Shown here in pieces: positions 48,117 through 58,310 of a stretch of DNA of 64,000 nucleotides (position 1 is the stretch's first letter; each line of letters begins with the position of its first letter). This stretch comes from RYN-230 sp963760405 (lineage in GTDB: Bacteria; Actinomycetota; Actinomycetes; Streptosporangiales; Streptosporangiaceae): positions 1 to 64,000 of the forward strand of contig CAVXCV010000011.1 of assembly GCA_963760405.1 (NCBI GenBank), in the 5' to 3' direction. Position numbers and translations under genes: made by a program. The notes beneath the pieces were generated by a model that was not told where the DNA came from, searched no databases, and worked only from the letters and a program-made list of their open reading frames with translations.

Positions 48117-48297
48117 CTAGTCGCTCCTGGATCGATCCTGGGCAGGAAACCCAACACGGTCTGCCGGTCCGGACATTACCGTCAGTGCTCTATCTTCCGT
48201 CATTGCCTGCAAGTGTGAGCAGGCTTCGTAAAAACTTCATAATGCTATGCCGGGCCGTAATGGACGCACAGCCGGGGTCATGGTTGCCGCGCCGTTA
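48117..48297 (-). promoter_or_regulatory. Conservon upstream region
   Basis: This 181-base gap holds no gene. It is AT-rich near 48225-48245 (GTAAAAACTTCATAATGCTAT). It has a small inverted repeat, GCCTGC-N8-GCAGGC, at 48205-48224. It probably contains the conservon promoter and the end of the NRDE gene transcript. Confidence 0.4.
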
Positions 48298-49164
48298 CTA
48301 GATCGTCACCGGGTACCACGCGGCCGGGTCTCCGGGCGTTCCGGTGAAGTCATAACGCAGCGCGGCTGGTGGGCCTGATGGCCTGCCTCCTGGTGGGCTG
48401 TCCTGTGGTGGGCGGGCTGCGGGCAGCGCGACGAGCGAGATCGATGTCGTTCCCCAGGTCCGCCCGGCGCCGAGGTCGCGCCGCACGATCAGGGCCCGCA
48501 GATCGTCTGGGCTGAGGCCATCGCCGTTCATCAGCGGCCACCAGGCCCCCCAGGCCTGCGCCACCGGGTCCCCCGGCCGCGGCACGGGCCGCGGAGCGGC
48601 CTGCAGCCGGGCCAGGAAATGGTGGACCCGGGGCAGGGTCGGGTCACTCTCGCTGATCGGCAGGGCGGCCTGCTGGCGTGCTCCGGCCGGGCTCAGCCCT
48701 CCCGCCCCCGGGTCGGCGCTGGCCAGCCCCGCGCTGGCCAGCCCGCCGTTCACCAGGACATGCAGGCCGGGCGGGAGGGCCAGCTCGATCAGCCGGACGC
48801 CATCCCAGCTCCACAGGACAGCATCCGCCGGTCCCACGCTCAGCAGGTGGAACGGATCGAATCCGGTCACGCTGCCGCCGGTCAGCCTGCCCCCGTCGGC
48901 GACCTGGAGCGGTAGCACTCCCCGGGTCCGCCGTGAGCCAGGCGCCACCCGGCCTCGCCCGTTCAGCACGCAGGCCACTCGCCCGGCGGCAGGCGCCAGC
49001 GCGAGCCAGGTACCCCCGGCCCGCTGGTCCCGCCCGCCGATCAGCCCGGGACGATCTGGCCAGTGCCATCCCGGCGGCTGCCAGGCACGGCTGGTGAACT
49101 CATCGCGGACACCGGCCAGCAGCACGGGGGCATCAGGCTCGATGCTGAGAACAGCTGTGCACAT
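48298..49164 (-). CDS. NRDE/TANGO2-family protein
   Basis: The ATG complementary to 49162-49164 opens MCTAVLSIEPDAPVLLAGVR, placing Cys2 as the potential N-terminal nucleophile. The family N-R-D-E motif reads V-R-D-E here, followed by LIGGRDQRAGGTWLALAPA and LNGRG. The later part has LVNGGLASAG and the strand AGRTWGTTSISLVAL. Length is 288 residues. Bacterial members are of unknown function; TANGO2 is linked to haem and lipid handling in eukaryotes. A Pro/Gly-rich tail is present. Confidence 0.8.
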   Translation of the reverse strand: MCTAVLSIEPDAPVLLAGVRDEFTSRAWQPPGWHWPDRPGLIGGRDQRAGGTWLALAPAAGRVACVLNGRGRVAPGSRRTRGVLPLQVADGGRLTGGSVTGFDPFHLLSVGPADAVLWSWDGVRLIELALPPGLHVLVNGGLASAGLASADPGAGGLSPAGARQQAALPISESDPTLPRVHHFLARLQAAPRPVPRPGDPVAQAWGAWWPLMNGDGLSPDDLRALIVRRDLGAGRTWGTTSISLVALPAARPPQDSPPGGRPSGPPAALRYDFTGTPGDPAAWYPVTI

Positions 49165-49276
49165 GAGCCCATTGGACCAGGCCGGCCGCGGCCGGGGCTG
49201 GATCGGGGCTACTGCGGCATTTCCTCGTTGGCGCTGCCCGGGCGGCAAACTAATTGTTGTTCAGGTACAAATGCCA

Positions 49277-50740
49277 TTAGCCATTGGCCGCGGCCCGGCT
49301 GCGCACAGCTGGGCGCTCCCGGCGGCGGCTCGTCCTGGCCTGGCCGTCGTCGGTGTTTGGCTTGATCAGCAGGGTGGTCGCGGTCAGCCAGAGCGCGCTG
49401 AAGATGAGGCTGCCGAGAACGTCGGTGGGGTGATGCTCGCCCCGGTACATGCGGGAGATCGCGACGAGGACCGGCATGGCGATCGCCGGGACCAGGAACA
49501 GCCACCGCCACCAGCCCCGGGCATGGCCGATGACCAGGATCGCCAGCGCCACATAGAGGCAGCAGGTGGCCGCGGTGTGCCCGGACGGGTAAGCCGAGGT
49601 CGGCAGGTGCTGGTCGAGGTGGGTGACGTCCGGGCGGGGCCGCTTGACCACGGCGGCCGCGCTGAGGAACGCGGCGAGCTCGCCGAACATCAGGACGGCG
49701 AGATACACGACGGGCCGCCAGCGCCGGGTGATGGCGAGGAACACCACGCAGGTGGCGAGGGCCACGATCAGGATGGCCTGGGTCGCGCCCAGGGTGGTGA
49801 AGATCAGGCTCCACCGGGTCAGGCCAGGCGTCCGGTGGGCGGCGAACCAGTGCGGGATGGTGTGGTCGCCCAGCTCGTTGCCGTTGCCGTACTTGGTGAC
49901 CAGCTCGCCGAGGCCGACGATAACGCCGAGGATCAGCACCCAGGCGATCAGCAGGCCGGCCGCGATGCGGCCGTAGCGGTGCAGTGGCCCCTGGCCGTGG
50001 CCAGGCTCCGGCTCGGCGGGCCGCAGGTCGGCCCGGGCCTCGGGCTCCAGCCCTTCGGTTACCGGATCGGTCACCGGCTGCCCGGCGGCGCGCCGGGTCA
50101 GCTCGAAGGCGAACGTGGTGAGGCCGAGCCAGGTGATGCCGACCGCCCATGCGCCGACGACGTCGGACAGGTAGTGCACGCCGAGCAGTACCCGGCTGAT
50201 CCCGATCGCGGCAATGAGCGTGACGACGACGCTGATGAACACGGTGCGCCAGCGCCCACGGGTCAGCGGCAGGAAGACCAGGAGCAGCGCTCCGTAGCAG
50301 ACGATCGAGCCGAGCGAGTGCCCGCTCGGGAAGCTGTTCCCGGTGCCGTGCGCGATCGGGTGCGCCACTACCGGGCGGAGCAGGCCGACCAGCGACTTGA
50401 GGACCGGATCCAGGACCAGGGCGCCGGCCCCGGTCACGATCAGGTAGGCCGCGAGCCGCCAGCGCCGCCGCACGGCGAGGACGATCGCGGCCGCGCCGAT
50501 GACCGTCCACAGCACGCCGTCGCTGCCCAGCCAGGTGACCGCCTTGACCACCGCGACCAGCGTGGCGTTCCCCGCGATCAGGCTGTTGATATGGGCTGCG
50601 GCGCCGTGGTCGGCTGACTCCAGCGGCTGCCACTGCAGCCGCACCAGGACAAGCAGGACCGCGAAAACTGCCGCCGCGACGGTGACCACGATCAGTGGGT
50701 TAAGACTGCGCCGCTGGCGGCCAAGGGTTTGGCTCGACAT
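49277..50740 (-). CDS. Membrane phosphatase with two tandem PAP2 domains
   Basis: The ATG complementary to 50738-50740 gives 487 residues. Two complete PAP2 (phosphatidic acid phosphatase type 2) signatures occur. The first has LKSLVGLLRP, SFPSGHSLGS and SRVLLGVHYLSDV. The second has VVKRPRPDV, AYPSGHTAAT and SRMYRGEHHPTDV. Each has the K-x6-RP, PSGH and SR-x5-H-x3-D motifs, with about six TM helices per half. Single-domain proteins of about 220 residues are usual, so this is an internal duplication or fusion. Likely lipid or undecaprenyl pyrophosphate phosphatase activity. Confidence 0.9.
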   Translation of the reverse strand: MSSQTLGRQRRSLNPLIVVTVAAAVFAVLLVLVRLQWQPLESADHGAAAHINSLIAGNATLVAVVKAVTWLGSDGVLWTVIGAAAIVLAVRRRWRLAAYLIVTGAGALVLDPVLKSLVGLLRPVVAHPIAHGTGNSFPSGHSLGSIVCYGALLLVFLPLTRGRWRTVFISVVVTLIAAIGISRVLLGVHYLSDVVGAWAVGITWLGLTTFAFELTRRAAGQPVTDPVTEGLEPEARADLRPAEPEPGHGQGPLHRYGRIAAGLLIAWVLILGVIVGLGELVTKYGNGNELGDHTIPHWFAAHRTPGLTRWSLIFTTLGATQAILIVALATCVVFLAITRRWRPVVYLAVLMFGELAAFLSAAAVVKRPRPDVTHLDQHLPTSAYPSGHTAATCCLYVALAILVIGHARGWWRWLFLVPAIAMPVLVAISRMYRGEHHPTDVLGSLIFSALWLTATTLLIKPNTDDGQARTSRRRERPAVRSRAAANG

Positions 50741-50850
50741 GGCGCCCAAGTGCCCGCCAATCACGACCTCACACTTCCGCACTTCGCGCGGCAGTCCCCG
50801 CCCGGCGGCCAGAGCCGCAAGCTGGCGGGCGGTCAAACCCGGCTCCGGCC

Positions 50851-53800
50851 TTACCGGCCGCGCAGATAGTCGGCGGGCCAGCGGCAGTCGCGGAACGCGC
50901 CGAGGGTGTCGGTGAGCCGCTGGTCCCAGTCATCGTCCGTGGCTCGCGCGCCGATCGCGGCCTCGATCGCGGACGGGGCGCGGGTGCCGAACGCGACCGC
51001 GCGGACCACCTGGTGGTCACGCTGGTCCGCGTCGTACCAGCGCTGTACCGCGCCGAGCTGGCGGGCGCAGGTGTCACCGGCGATGACCCGCTGGTAGGCG
51101 GCAGCCCAGTCGTCGCTGCGCGGGTGCCGCCCGGCGCCGGGGTGCTTGCGCTGGTAGGTCGTCAGGCTGTCCAGGACCAGCGCCCACCGGTAGCACGGGG
51201 CCAGGTAGCCGGGCTCGGCGAGCTCGCAGAGCCACTGGCCGCTGTCGAGGGCGGTCCGCATGGCCGCGGCGATGTGCGCGGCCAGGGCGGGCGGGCTGAC
51301 CCGGTCGGCGATCACCGGGCTGCGCGCGGCCACCGCCGCGTCGATGGCACAGGATAGGGCGCAGTCGCGCAGCCGGGTATCCAGGCCGCGCAGGGTGGCC
51401 GCCAGCGCCGCCGCAGGCATCGGCATGGTCCAGCCGGTGAGGTGCGCCAGCACGGACAGCTCGGCCCACAGGATGAGCCGCGGGTCCCCGGTCCCGGCCT
51501 GCTGGGCGGCGCGGATCTGCCGTAGCGTGCACGGCCCGGCCTGGCAGCGCGGGCCGCAGCTGGCCGACCGGGGAGTGATCAGGCTGGCCGGGCCGGTGAC
51601 CGTGGCCGGGCGGGCCACCTCCCGGGCGGTGCCATCAGGCATCCGGGCCAGCAGCGGGTAATCCATCCCGTCGGTGAATACCGCGGCCTCACCGGGAGGC
51701 AGGGTGACCAGGTACTGGGACTGGGCGCCGGTGATGTTCATCGTCGCGCCGACCGCCTCCCGGTCATCGGCGGCGGGCAGCCGGTGCACGATCTTCACTG
51801 CGGTGTTCTTGATCACGTCGGGTACCAGCTTGGCTGGGATCTGCTCGGCGATGATCAGGCCTTCCCCGTACGCGCGGACCTCGGCGAGCAGCCCGGCGAA
51901 CATCTCCACCGCGTGTGCGCCCGGCCCGGCCCGGCCCCCGGGACTGCGCAGCAGCCGGTGCGCTTCCTCGATGACGGTCAGGTGCCGCAGGACCGGCCGG
52001 GCCGGGCCTTCCTCGCGCTGGCGCATCCGCAGGTAGCAGGCCAGCCGGAGGAGCACGGTGCCGATCAGGAACGCCTTGTCCTGGTCGTCCCCGACGTCCT
52101 CAATCTCCAGCACCACGTTGCGGCCGAGCAGCGCGGCGAAGTCCAGCGGATGGCCACCGTCGAAGAACCGGCCGGTGGTGCCCAGCCGCAGGCTGGAGAG
52201 GCGGACCCTGATGAAGCCGCGGACGTTGTCGGTGATCTCCCGGCCGTAACCGATCTCGCTGACCACCTGCTCCGCGGCGGCCTGCAGGTCAGCCAGGGCC
52301 GGGTAGCCCGGCCGCACCCCCGCCGTGGCCGGCTCGCCGAGCGTCAGGTCCCACCCGGCCGCGGTGTAGCAGCGGGTCAGCGCGGCCGCGAGCACCTGCG
52401 GGAACGGCTCCTCGGCCTGGAACGCCGCCAGGAACAGGGCCCGGACCAGGTCAGCATGAGCCTGCAACGGGAACCGGGTCCCGCCCGGGCCAGCCGCGGG
52501 CTCCAGTGGGTTGATCCCGGCTGCGGGCTGGTCCGCCTCACCCGGGGCGATCCGGATCACCTCGGTGCCCGGCAGCCGCGCCGCCATCAGCTTGTACTCC
52601 GCCTTGGCCGGCTCCACCACCAGCCAGGGGATGCCCGCGGCGGTGGCCGCCTCCAGCAGCGCGCGGACGGTCTGCGACTTACCTCCGCCGGTCGCCCCGC
52701 AGACGAACACATGCCGGTTCAGCGAGGGGCAGGGCACCGCGAACGGCCCGGCCGGCCGCCTGCTGCGATCCAGCACCACGCCCAGCGGCAGCGCTCCTGG
52801 CGGCCCGCCCGGCACCGCCTCGCTCCGCGGCACCTGGTTCCCGGTGGTCTCCGGTGACACGTCGAAGTCGGGCCGCAACACGAACCGCACCCCCGGTATC
52901 TCCCGGGCGGGCGGCCGGGCCAGCGCGGCCAGCAGCGCGGAGGAAGCAAAGAACGGGGCCTGCGGCCCGGGATCGCCCGGATCCTCCCCGGCCGCCGGTA
53001 CCGGCCGGGCCTGCGCTACCCGGGCCTGCGCTACCCGGGCCTGCGCCGGCCGGGCCTGCGCTACCCGGGCCTGCGCCGCCCGGGCCTGCGCTACCCGGGC
53101 CTGCGCTACCCGGGGCAGGATGATCGAGGATCTCCGCCAGCCCGGCGCAGCCGGGCTGCGGGGTCAGCGCGTAGGGCAGCTGTTCCAGATCCGCTGAGGC
53201 GCAGACCAGGCCGGCCACCTGCGCCGCGGCCTGGGCCGTGGCCGCCCCGGCGGCCAGCCGCACCCGCCACAGGCCGGTGGCGGCCGCCTGCCGCAATTCG
53301 GTGTGCCGGCCGTTCCAGCCGCCGGGCTTTCAGCTGTGCCCTCGGGTGGTCGTGCCTGCCCTCCAGCCCGAGGGCCAGCATCACGTCCCCCGTCAGCGCA
53401 GCCAGCTGGATGCGGCTGACCGGCTCGGCCAGCACCAGCCAGCCGAACGGGCCCGGCCAGGCCGCGAGCAGCCCGTCGTCAAGGCTCGGCCGGACCAGAT
53501 GACCGGCCAGGTCCGGCGCGGCCGGCCCGGCCAGCAAGCAGTCCGCGGTCCCGGCGATAGGAGTCCAGTACCTGAGCCGGGCCAGCAGGGCCGCCGCAGC
53601 CTGCCCGCCGATCGCCCGGCCCTGGCCGCCCGCCGGGAGAATCAGCAGCACCTCCGGGCCGGCCAGGCCGGCTGGCCCAGGCTGTGCGGTGGCGGGCTGT
53701 GCTGCAGCGGGCGTCGTCCCGGCCGCCAGCGCCTGGCCTAAGACGAGTAGCCGCACCGGTCCGCCGGGCGACTCCCGGATCCAGCCGAACGCCACCGGGC

Positions 53801-53993
53801 CGCCCGCGTGGTAAGCGGAGGTCAGCGCGGCCAGCCGCTGCGCGGCCAGCGGGTCGGCGGTCTCCTCGCCCGGGAACGGCTCGCGCGGTGGCGGCCGCCG
53901 CGGCACGGTGTGCACCTGCCAGGCATCCAGCCCGCACAGTAAGTCCCACGCCGGGATCTCCCCGGCCGGAGGCTCCCCGGCCGATCCGCTCAT
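50851..53993 (-). pseudogene. HerA/FtsK-like P-loop ATPase (DUF87 type), two frameshifts
   Basis: The intact C-terminal two thirds (from 52890 to the stop at 50851) has Walker A CGATGGGKSQTV, Walker B HLTVIEEAHRLL and the motif LLAEVRAYGEGLIIAEQIPA, as in HerA-type ATPases. The N-terminal part lies in two other frames: 53993 to about 53330 (IPAWDLLCGLDAWQVHTVPR, AFGWIRESPGG), then about 53330 to 53110 (LRQAAATGLWRVRLAAGAAT). A linker of 15-bp repeats leads to PFFASSALLAALARPPAREI. The joined length is about 1,045 residues. The function is unknown; HerA relatives translocate DNA or act in defence. Confidence 0.8.
53006..53110. repeat. Seven 15-bp tandem repeats inside the ATPase gene
   Basis: Seven head-to-tail copies of CGGGCCTGCGCTACC (with CGGC or CGCC variants at the end in the third and fifth) span 105 bases. 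They code for five-residue repeats in the linker (V/A/P-AQAR in the ATPase frame). One of the gene's apparent frame changes lies at or next to this array, where alignment and slippage errors are likely. Confidence 0.85.
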
Positions 53994-54198
53994 CGTGCCC
54001 TGACCGTCTCTGCTTGGCCCGTGCAGCCGCGGCTGCCCTGTCCCGTCAGGCTAACCGCGCAGCGGGCCGGCCATGAGGTCATCGGCGCAGGAGGCGGCCG
54101 CCCCGGCTGGGACCGGACCGCCCGCAGCCACGCCAGCCGGAGCCGGCCTGCGCAGGCGGCCGGCCCCGGCGTGAGCGGGCCTGATCTCCATGGCCACG

Positions 54199-54510
54199 TC
54201 AGTGGGTGTCCATGCCGAGCTGGCGGCGGCGCGCGGGCCGGGCCCGGTCCGCGAACACCGCGATCGCCGCGGCCAGCACGGCCACCGCGATCATGGCCAC
54301 CGCGATCTGCCAGCCCGGGGTGCCGCCGACAGTGATCACCCGGACCGGAGCGGGCCCGGTCCCGGCGGGGCCGCTAACCCCGGGTGGCGGGGCGTTGGTG
54401 GCGAAGGCGGCGGGAGCGGCGACCGCGGCGGCCATGGCGCAGGCCACCAGGGCAGCGAGGGCTGTCGCCGCGCGGCGGGCCGTGCGGAGCGTGTGCTGGA
54501 TGATCGTCAT
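54199..54510 (-). CDS. Small secreted or membrane-anchored protein
   Basis: The protein is 103 residues. The start has a good site (GGAGGA) upstream. It has an N-terminal signal-like segment (TALAALVACAMAAAVAAPAA), a Pro/Gly-rich stretch, and a C-terminal helix (GWQIAVAMIAVAVLAAAIAV) followed by basic residues, the layout of a sortase-like or bitopic anchor. I do not recognise a family. It is the only gene between the ATPase and the meta-cleavage cluster. Confidence 0.65.
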   Translation of the reverse strand: MTIIQHTLRTARRAATALAALVACAMAAAVAAPAAFATNAPPPGVSGPAGTGPAPVRVITVGGTPGWQIAVAMIAVAVLAAAIAVFADRARPARRRQLGMDTH

Positions 54511-54524
54511 TGGATTCCTCCGTA

Positions 54525-54545
54525 GTTCGGTGCGTCCTACCGAAC
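54525..54545. promoter_or_regulatory. Inverted repeat GTTCGGT-N7-ACCGAAC upstream of the secreted protein gene
   Basis: Perfect 7-base arms with a 7-base spacer lie about 15 bases upstream of the small secreted protein's start codon. A further CGTACGGT follows. The position over a likely promoter or leader suggests an operator. The binder is unknown. Confidence 0.5.
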
Positions 54546-54748
54546 GTACGGTCGCGGCCCGGGGCGCCGAATCGGGAACGGTTCCCCAGATTTGGCGTGG
54601 CCATCCCTACCTTTGTCCCCGCCTTTGTCCGCGCTCCGTGCTCTGGCCCGTGCCCCGGGCCCGCGCCACGCCGGTCCTGGCCGGGCACTGGGACGGAGCG
54701 GGCCGCCGGCCGGGCACCGGGCCACGGTCAGCCCGCGAACCCCGCCGG

Positions 54749-56202
54749 TCAGCCCGCCAACCCCGCCGGGCCGGGGGGAATCTGCATCACCACGGCCTTG
54801 GGCTCGGTGAAGAACTCCCGGCTGAACGTGCCGCCCTCCCGGCCGACGCCCGAGTCCCCGGTGCCGCCGAACGGCGCCCGCAGATCGCGGAAAAGAAGCA
54901 GTTGACCCAGACGGTGCCCGCGTCGAGGGCTGCGGCGACCCGGTGCGCCCGGCCGAGGCTCTCGGTGAACACCATGGCGTTGAGCCCGAACCGGGTGTCG
55001 TTCGCCAGTGCGACGCCCTCCTCCTCGGTGTCGAACGGGTGCACCACGACCACCGGGCCGAAGATCTCCTCGCGGCACACCCGGGCGTCCAGGGGTGCGC
55101 CCGCGACCACGGTGGGCCGGACGAACCAGCCCTCGGCGGCACCGCCGGTGACGATCTTCCCCCCGTCCGCCTCGACCATGCTCAGGTAGCCGGTGACCTT
55201 GGCGTGATGCTCGGCCGAGGCCAGCGGCCCCAGCTGGGTCCCGCTGGTTTTCGGGTCGCCCAGGCGCAGCGACTCGGCGGCCGCCACGAACCGGCCCAGG
55301 AACTCCTCATAGGCCGGCCGCTGGATGAACAGGCGGCTGCCCGCCAGGCAGACCTGGCCCGCATTGCTGAAGATCGCCCGGATCGACCAGCTGACCGCGT
55401 TACTCAGGTCGGCATCGGCAAAGACCAGGTTCGCGCCCTTGCCGCCGAGCTCCAGGCTGACCGGGGTCAGGTGCGCCGCGGCGGCGCCCGCGATGCTGCG
55501 GCCGGTGCCCGATTCCCCGGTGAAGGTGATCCGGTCCACCCCGGGATGCTCGGTCAGCGCCTGGCCCGCCGAGCCGGGGCCGTAGCCGTGCAGCACGTTG
55601 AGCACGCCCGGCGGGAACCCGGCCTCGACGGCGAGCCTGGCCAGCAGCGTCGCGGACCCGGGAGTGTCCTCGGCGGGCTTGAGGATCACGGTGTTGCCCC
55701 AGGCCAGCGCCGGGGCTACCTTCCAGGTTTCGAGCATCAGCGGGAAGTTCCACGGCGCGATGGCGGCCACCACCCCGGCAGGCTCGTACCGGGTGTAGAT
55801 GTGGTGGCCGGTGTCGGATGGCAGCGCCTCGGCCGCCGCCATCCGGGCGTGGTCGGCGAAGAACCGGAAGTTCCAGGCCGAGCGCGGCACATCGTGCCCG
55901 CGGGCGTCGTCGATCGGCTTGCCCATGTCCCGGGTGTCGGCCATGCCCAGCTCCGTGGCGTGGGCATCGATCAGGTCGGCGAGCGCGTGCAGCAGCCGCT
56001 GGCGGCCCGCGTAGCCCAGCCGCGGCCACGGCCCGGTGTCGAAGGCCGCCCGCGCGGCGGCCACCGCGCGGTCCGCGTCGGCTGCGCCGCCCACGGCCGC
56101 CTCCGCCCACGGCTCCCGCAGGTACGGGTCCACGCTGGGCATCCGGGCACCGTCCGCGGACTCGATTTCGCGGCCGTCGATGATGTGGCCGAAGAATTCC
56201 AT
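54749..56202 (-). pseudogene. dmpC: 2-hydroxymuconic semialdehyde dehydrogenase-like aldehyde dehydrogenase, one frameshift near the C-terminus
   Basis: The protein is about 484 residues. Catalytic elements are present: Asn in APWNFPLMLETWKVAPALA, Glu in SLELGGKGANLVF, Cys in AGQVCLAGSRLF, and EIFGPVVVVHPF. A shift near 54890 leads into the frame with DLRAPFGGTGDSGVGREGG and the end FTEPKAVVMQIP. Its place in a meta-cleavage cluster suggests oxidation of 2-hydroxymuconic semialdehyde to the dicarboxylate with NAD. The clean C-terminal continuation suggests sequencing error rather than loss. Confidence 0.85.
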
Positions 56203-56272
56203 GGTCCTCTTCCTCCGGTAGCCGGGCCGGTGCTGGCCCGGGCGGGTGGCCGGGCCCGGCTCTGCCGCGCGG

Positions 56273-56482
56273 TCAGGTCAGGTCAGGTGGGGCGGCGCGG
56301 CGCTCGGCGATGGTCTGGTCCCCGGCGGCCCAGTGGGCCGGCGGGACCTCCCGCAGCACGATCCGGACGCTGGCCGGGTCCGCGGCGATGGAGCTCACCA
56401 CCGCGTCATGCACCGCGTGGATCAGCGCGCGCAGCTGCGCCGGCTCCCGGCCCTGCACCAGGGTGACCTCGACGAGCGGCAT
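56273..56482 (-). CDS. dmpI: 4-oxalocrotonate tautomerase
   Basis: I chose the ATG complementary to 56480-56482, because Pro must follow it to become the catalytic N-terminal Pro1 (MPLVEVTLVQGRE). Arg residues at positions typical of 4-OT substrate binding are visible (ALIHAVHDAVVSSIAADPAS, VRIVLREVP). The protein is 69 residues, slightly longer than the usual 62. The upstream hydratase-like gene overlaps it (TGATG). It converts the 2-hydroxymuconate enol to its keto isomer. Confidence 0.9.
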   Translation of the reverse strand: MPLVEVTLVQGREPAQLRALIHAVHDAVVSSIAADPASVRIVLREVPPAHWAAGDQTIAERRAAPPDLT

Positions 56483-57279
56483 CACGCACCTCCGACCACG
56501 ACGGACCCGAGGTGGGTGAAGTACAGCCCGACACTCGTCCCGGCCGGCAGCGGCTGCGCGTCGGTCATGCCGCCGGTCAGCACCACCCAGCCGGGCTCCA
56601 GGGCCAGGCCGCGCTGGCCCAGGTCGTTGGCGGCCAGCGCCAGCGCTTCCGCGGGGTGGCCCTGCACCGCCGCGCCGGTCGCGGAATCCACGACCACGCC
56701 GTCCACCTCGACCAGCACCGCCTCCATGGCCAGGTCGAGGCCGCCTGGCGGCAGCGCCACCGGGCCGGTGACGTAGCCGCCGCTGGAGGCGTTGTCCGCG
56801 ACCACATCGGGCAGGGTGAACCTGAAATCCCGGTACCGGCTGTCGATGATCTCCGCGCCGCCGAGCACGCTCTGCACGGCCGACATAGCGCGCGCCGCGG
56901 TCACCCCGGGGCCTTGCAGCCGCTCGCCGAGCACGAACACGATCTCGGGCTCCACCCGGGGGTGGATGAACTGGCCGGGCTGCACCAGCTCACCGGCGGG
57001 CAGCGCCATCGCGTCCGTCAGCCACGCGGTGAGCGGCGTGTCAATGCCCATCCGCTGCTGCTTGGCCCGGCTGGTCAGGCCGAGCTTCACGCCGACCAGC
57101 TGCTCTCCCCGGGCCTGCCGCCGCCGCAGCGCCTCGTCCTGCACCGCGTACGCGGTGGCCAGGTCGAGGGCGGGCCACTCAGCGGTCACCGGCTCGCGCT
57201 CGGTCCTGGTGTCGGCGCAGTCCAGCAGCACGGCTGCGGCCCGCTGGACGTCCCAGCCCGGTGCTGTCGCGGCGGTCAT
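56482..57279 (-). CDS. dmpH: 2-oxo-3-hexenedioate decarboxylase / 2-keto-4-pentenoate hydratase family
   Basis: The protein is 265 residues. The family signature includes GVKLGLTSRAKQQRMGIDTP, HPRVEPEIVFVLGERL with metal-ligand Glu residues, and EIIDSRYRDFRFTLPDVVAD, with NASSGG. The gene sits between the aldolase and tautomerase genes, where the meta-cleavage decarboxylase is expected. It shares TGATG overlaps with both. A distinct paralogue (58867-59718) is the probable hydratase. Confidence 0.9.
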   Translation of the reverse strand: MTAATAPGWDVQRAAAVLLDCADTRTEREPVTAEWPALDLATAYAVQDEALRRRQARGEQLVGVKLGLTSRAKQQRMGIDTPLTAWLTDAMALPAGELVQPGQFIHPRVEPEIVFVLGERLQGPGVTAARAMSAVQSVLGGAEIIDSRYRDFRFTLPDVVADNASSGGYVTGPVALPPGGLDLAMEAVLVEVDGVVVDSATGAAVQGHPAEALALAANDLGQRGLALEPGWVVLTGGMTDAQPLPAGTSVGLYFTHLGSVVVGGA

Positions 57280-58310
57280 CAGCGGACCCCGGCCGAGGGG
57301 AGGTCGCCGAGGTCGCGTTCCCCGGCGAGCTGCAGTGCGATTTCGATGATCATGTCTTCCTGTCCTCCGACGTAGCCGTTCTGGCCGACCAGCTGCAGGA
57401 TCTCGTGCGCGGGCACCCCGTACCGCTCCGCGGCCCGCTCGGCGTGCAGCAGGAAGCTCGAGTACACCCCGGCGTACCCCTGCACGATCGCGGACCGGTC
57501 CATCCACGGCAGCCGCGGGATGACCGGGCGCACCACGTCGTCAGCGGCCGCGAGCACGCTGCGCACGTCGATCCCGGTGGGCACGCCGAGCCGGTCGAAG
57601 GTGGCGGCCAGCACCTCGGTCGGCGCGTTGCCCGCGCCCGCCCCGAGGGCGCACAGCGCCCCGTCCACCTGCCGGGCGCCGGCCTGGTAGGCGAGGACCG
57701 AGTTGGCCACGCCCAGGGACAGGTTCTGGTGGCCATGGAAGCCGGCCTGAGCCTGGTCACCGAGCTCATCGAGGACCGCCCGGATCCGGTCCTGGGCCTC
57801 GCTGAGCACCAGGGCGCCCGCCGAGCCCACCACGTACACGCACTGCGCGCCCGCGTCCACCATGATCCGGGCCTGGGTGGCCAGCGCCTGCGGGCTGGCC
57901 CGGTGGGCCAGCATCAGGAAGCCCACCGTCTCCATGCCGAGATCCCGGGCCGCGCCGAAGTGCTGGATCGAGGTGTCCGCCTCGGTGCAGTGGGTGGCGA
58001 TCCGGGCCACCCGCGCGCCTGACTGATGCGCGTGCTTAAGGTCCTCGATCGTGCCGACCCCGGGCAGCAGCAGCACCGCGATGCTGGCCTGCCGGGCCTC
58101 GGCCACCGCGGCCTCGATCAGGTCGAACTCGTCCACCCCGGAGAAGCCGTAGTTGAAGCTGGACCCGCCGAGGCCGTCACCGTGCGACACCTCGATGACC
58201 GCCACCCCGCTGCGGTCCAGCGCATGCACGATCGCCTGCACCTGCGGGACGGTGAACTGGTGGCGCATGGCGTGCGAGCCGTCCCGCAAGGTGGAATCGG
58301 TGATCCGCAC
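57279..58310 (-). CDS. dmpG: 4-hydroxy-2-oxovalerate aldolase
   Basis: The aldolase frame is intact from a GTG complementary to 58308-58310 (VRITDSTLRDGSHAMRHQFT) to the stop at 57279, about 343 residues. It has HGDGLGGSSFNYGFSG, RIATHCTEADTSIQHFGAAR, GFHGHQNLSLGVANS (metal-ligand His) and GAGAGNAPTEV, typical of DmpG/HsaF. It cleaves to pyruvate and acetaldehyde, which normally channels to DmpF. The few native N-terminal residues may be lost in the deletion that also removes the end of DmpF. Confidence 0.88.
   Translation of the reverse strand: MRITDSTLRDGSHAMRHQFTVPQVQAIVHALDRSGVAVIEVSHGDGLGGSSFNYGFSGVDEFDLIEAAVAEARQASIAVLLLPGVGTIEDLKHAHQSGARVARIATHCTEADTSIQHFGAARDLGMETVGFLMLAHRASPQALATQARIMVDAGAQCVYVVGSAGALVLSEAQDRIRAVLDELGDQAQAGFHGHQNLSLGVANSVLAYQAGARQVDGALCALGAGAGNAPTEVLAATFDRLGVPTGIDVRSVLAAADDVVRPVIPRLPWMDRSAIVQGYAGVYSSFLLHAERAAERYGVPAHEILQLVGQNGYVGGQEDMIIEIALQLAGERDLGDLPSAGVR

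Noticed and set aside
49094..50617. Plus-strand frame rich in Asp, Gln and Arg opposite the PAP2 gene
   Set aside because: It is an antisense shadow; the minus-strand gene has all phosphatase motifs.
53006..53110. Seven 15-bp repeats considered as CRISPR array
   Set aside because: There are no spacers between units, the units are too short, and they lie within a coding linker.
50851..53993. HerA-like ATPase as an anti-phage system
   Set aside because: No nuclease, SIR2 or other known defence partner is encoded beside it; the neighbours are a phosphatase and a small secreted protein.
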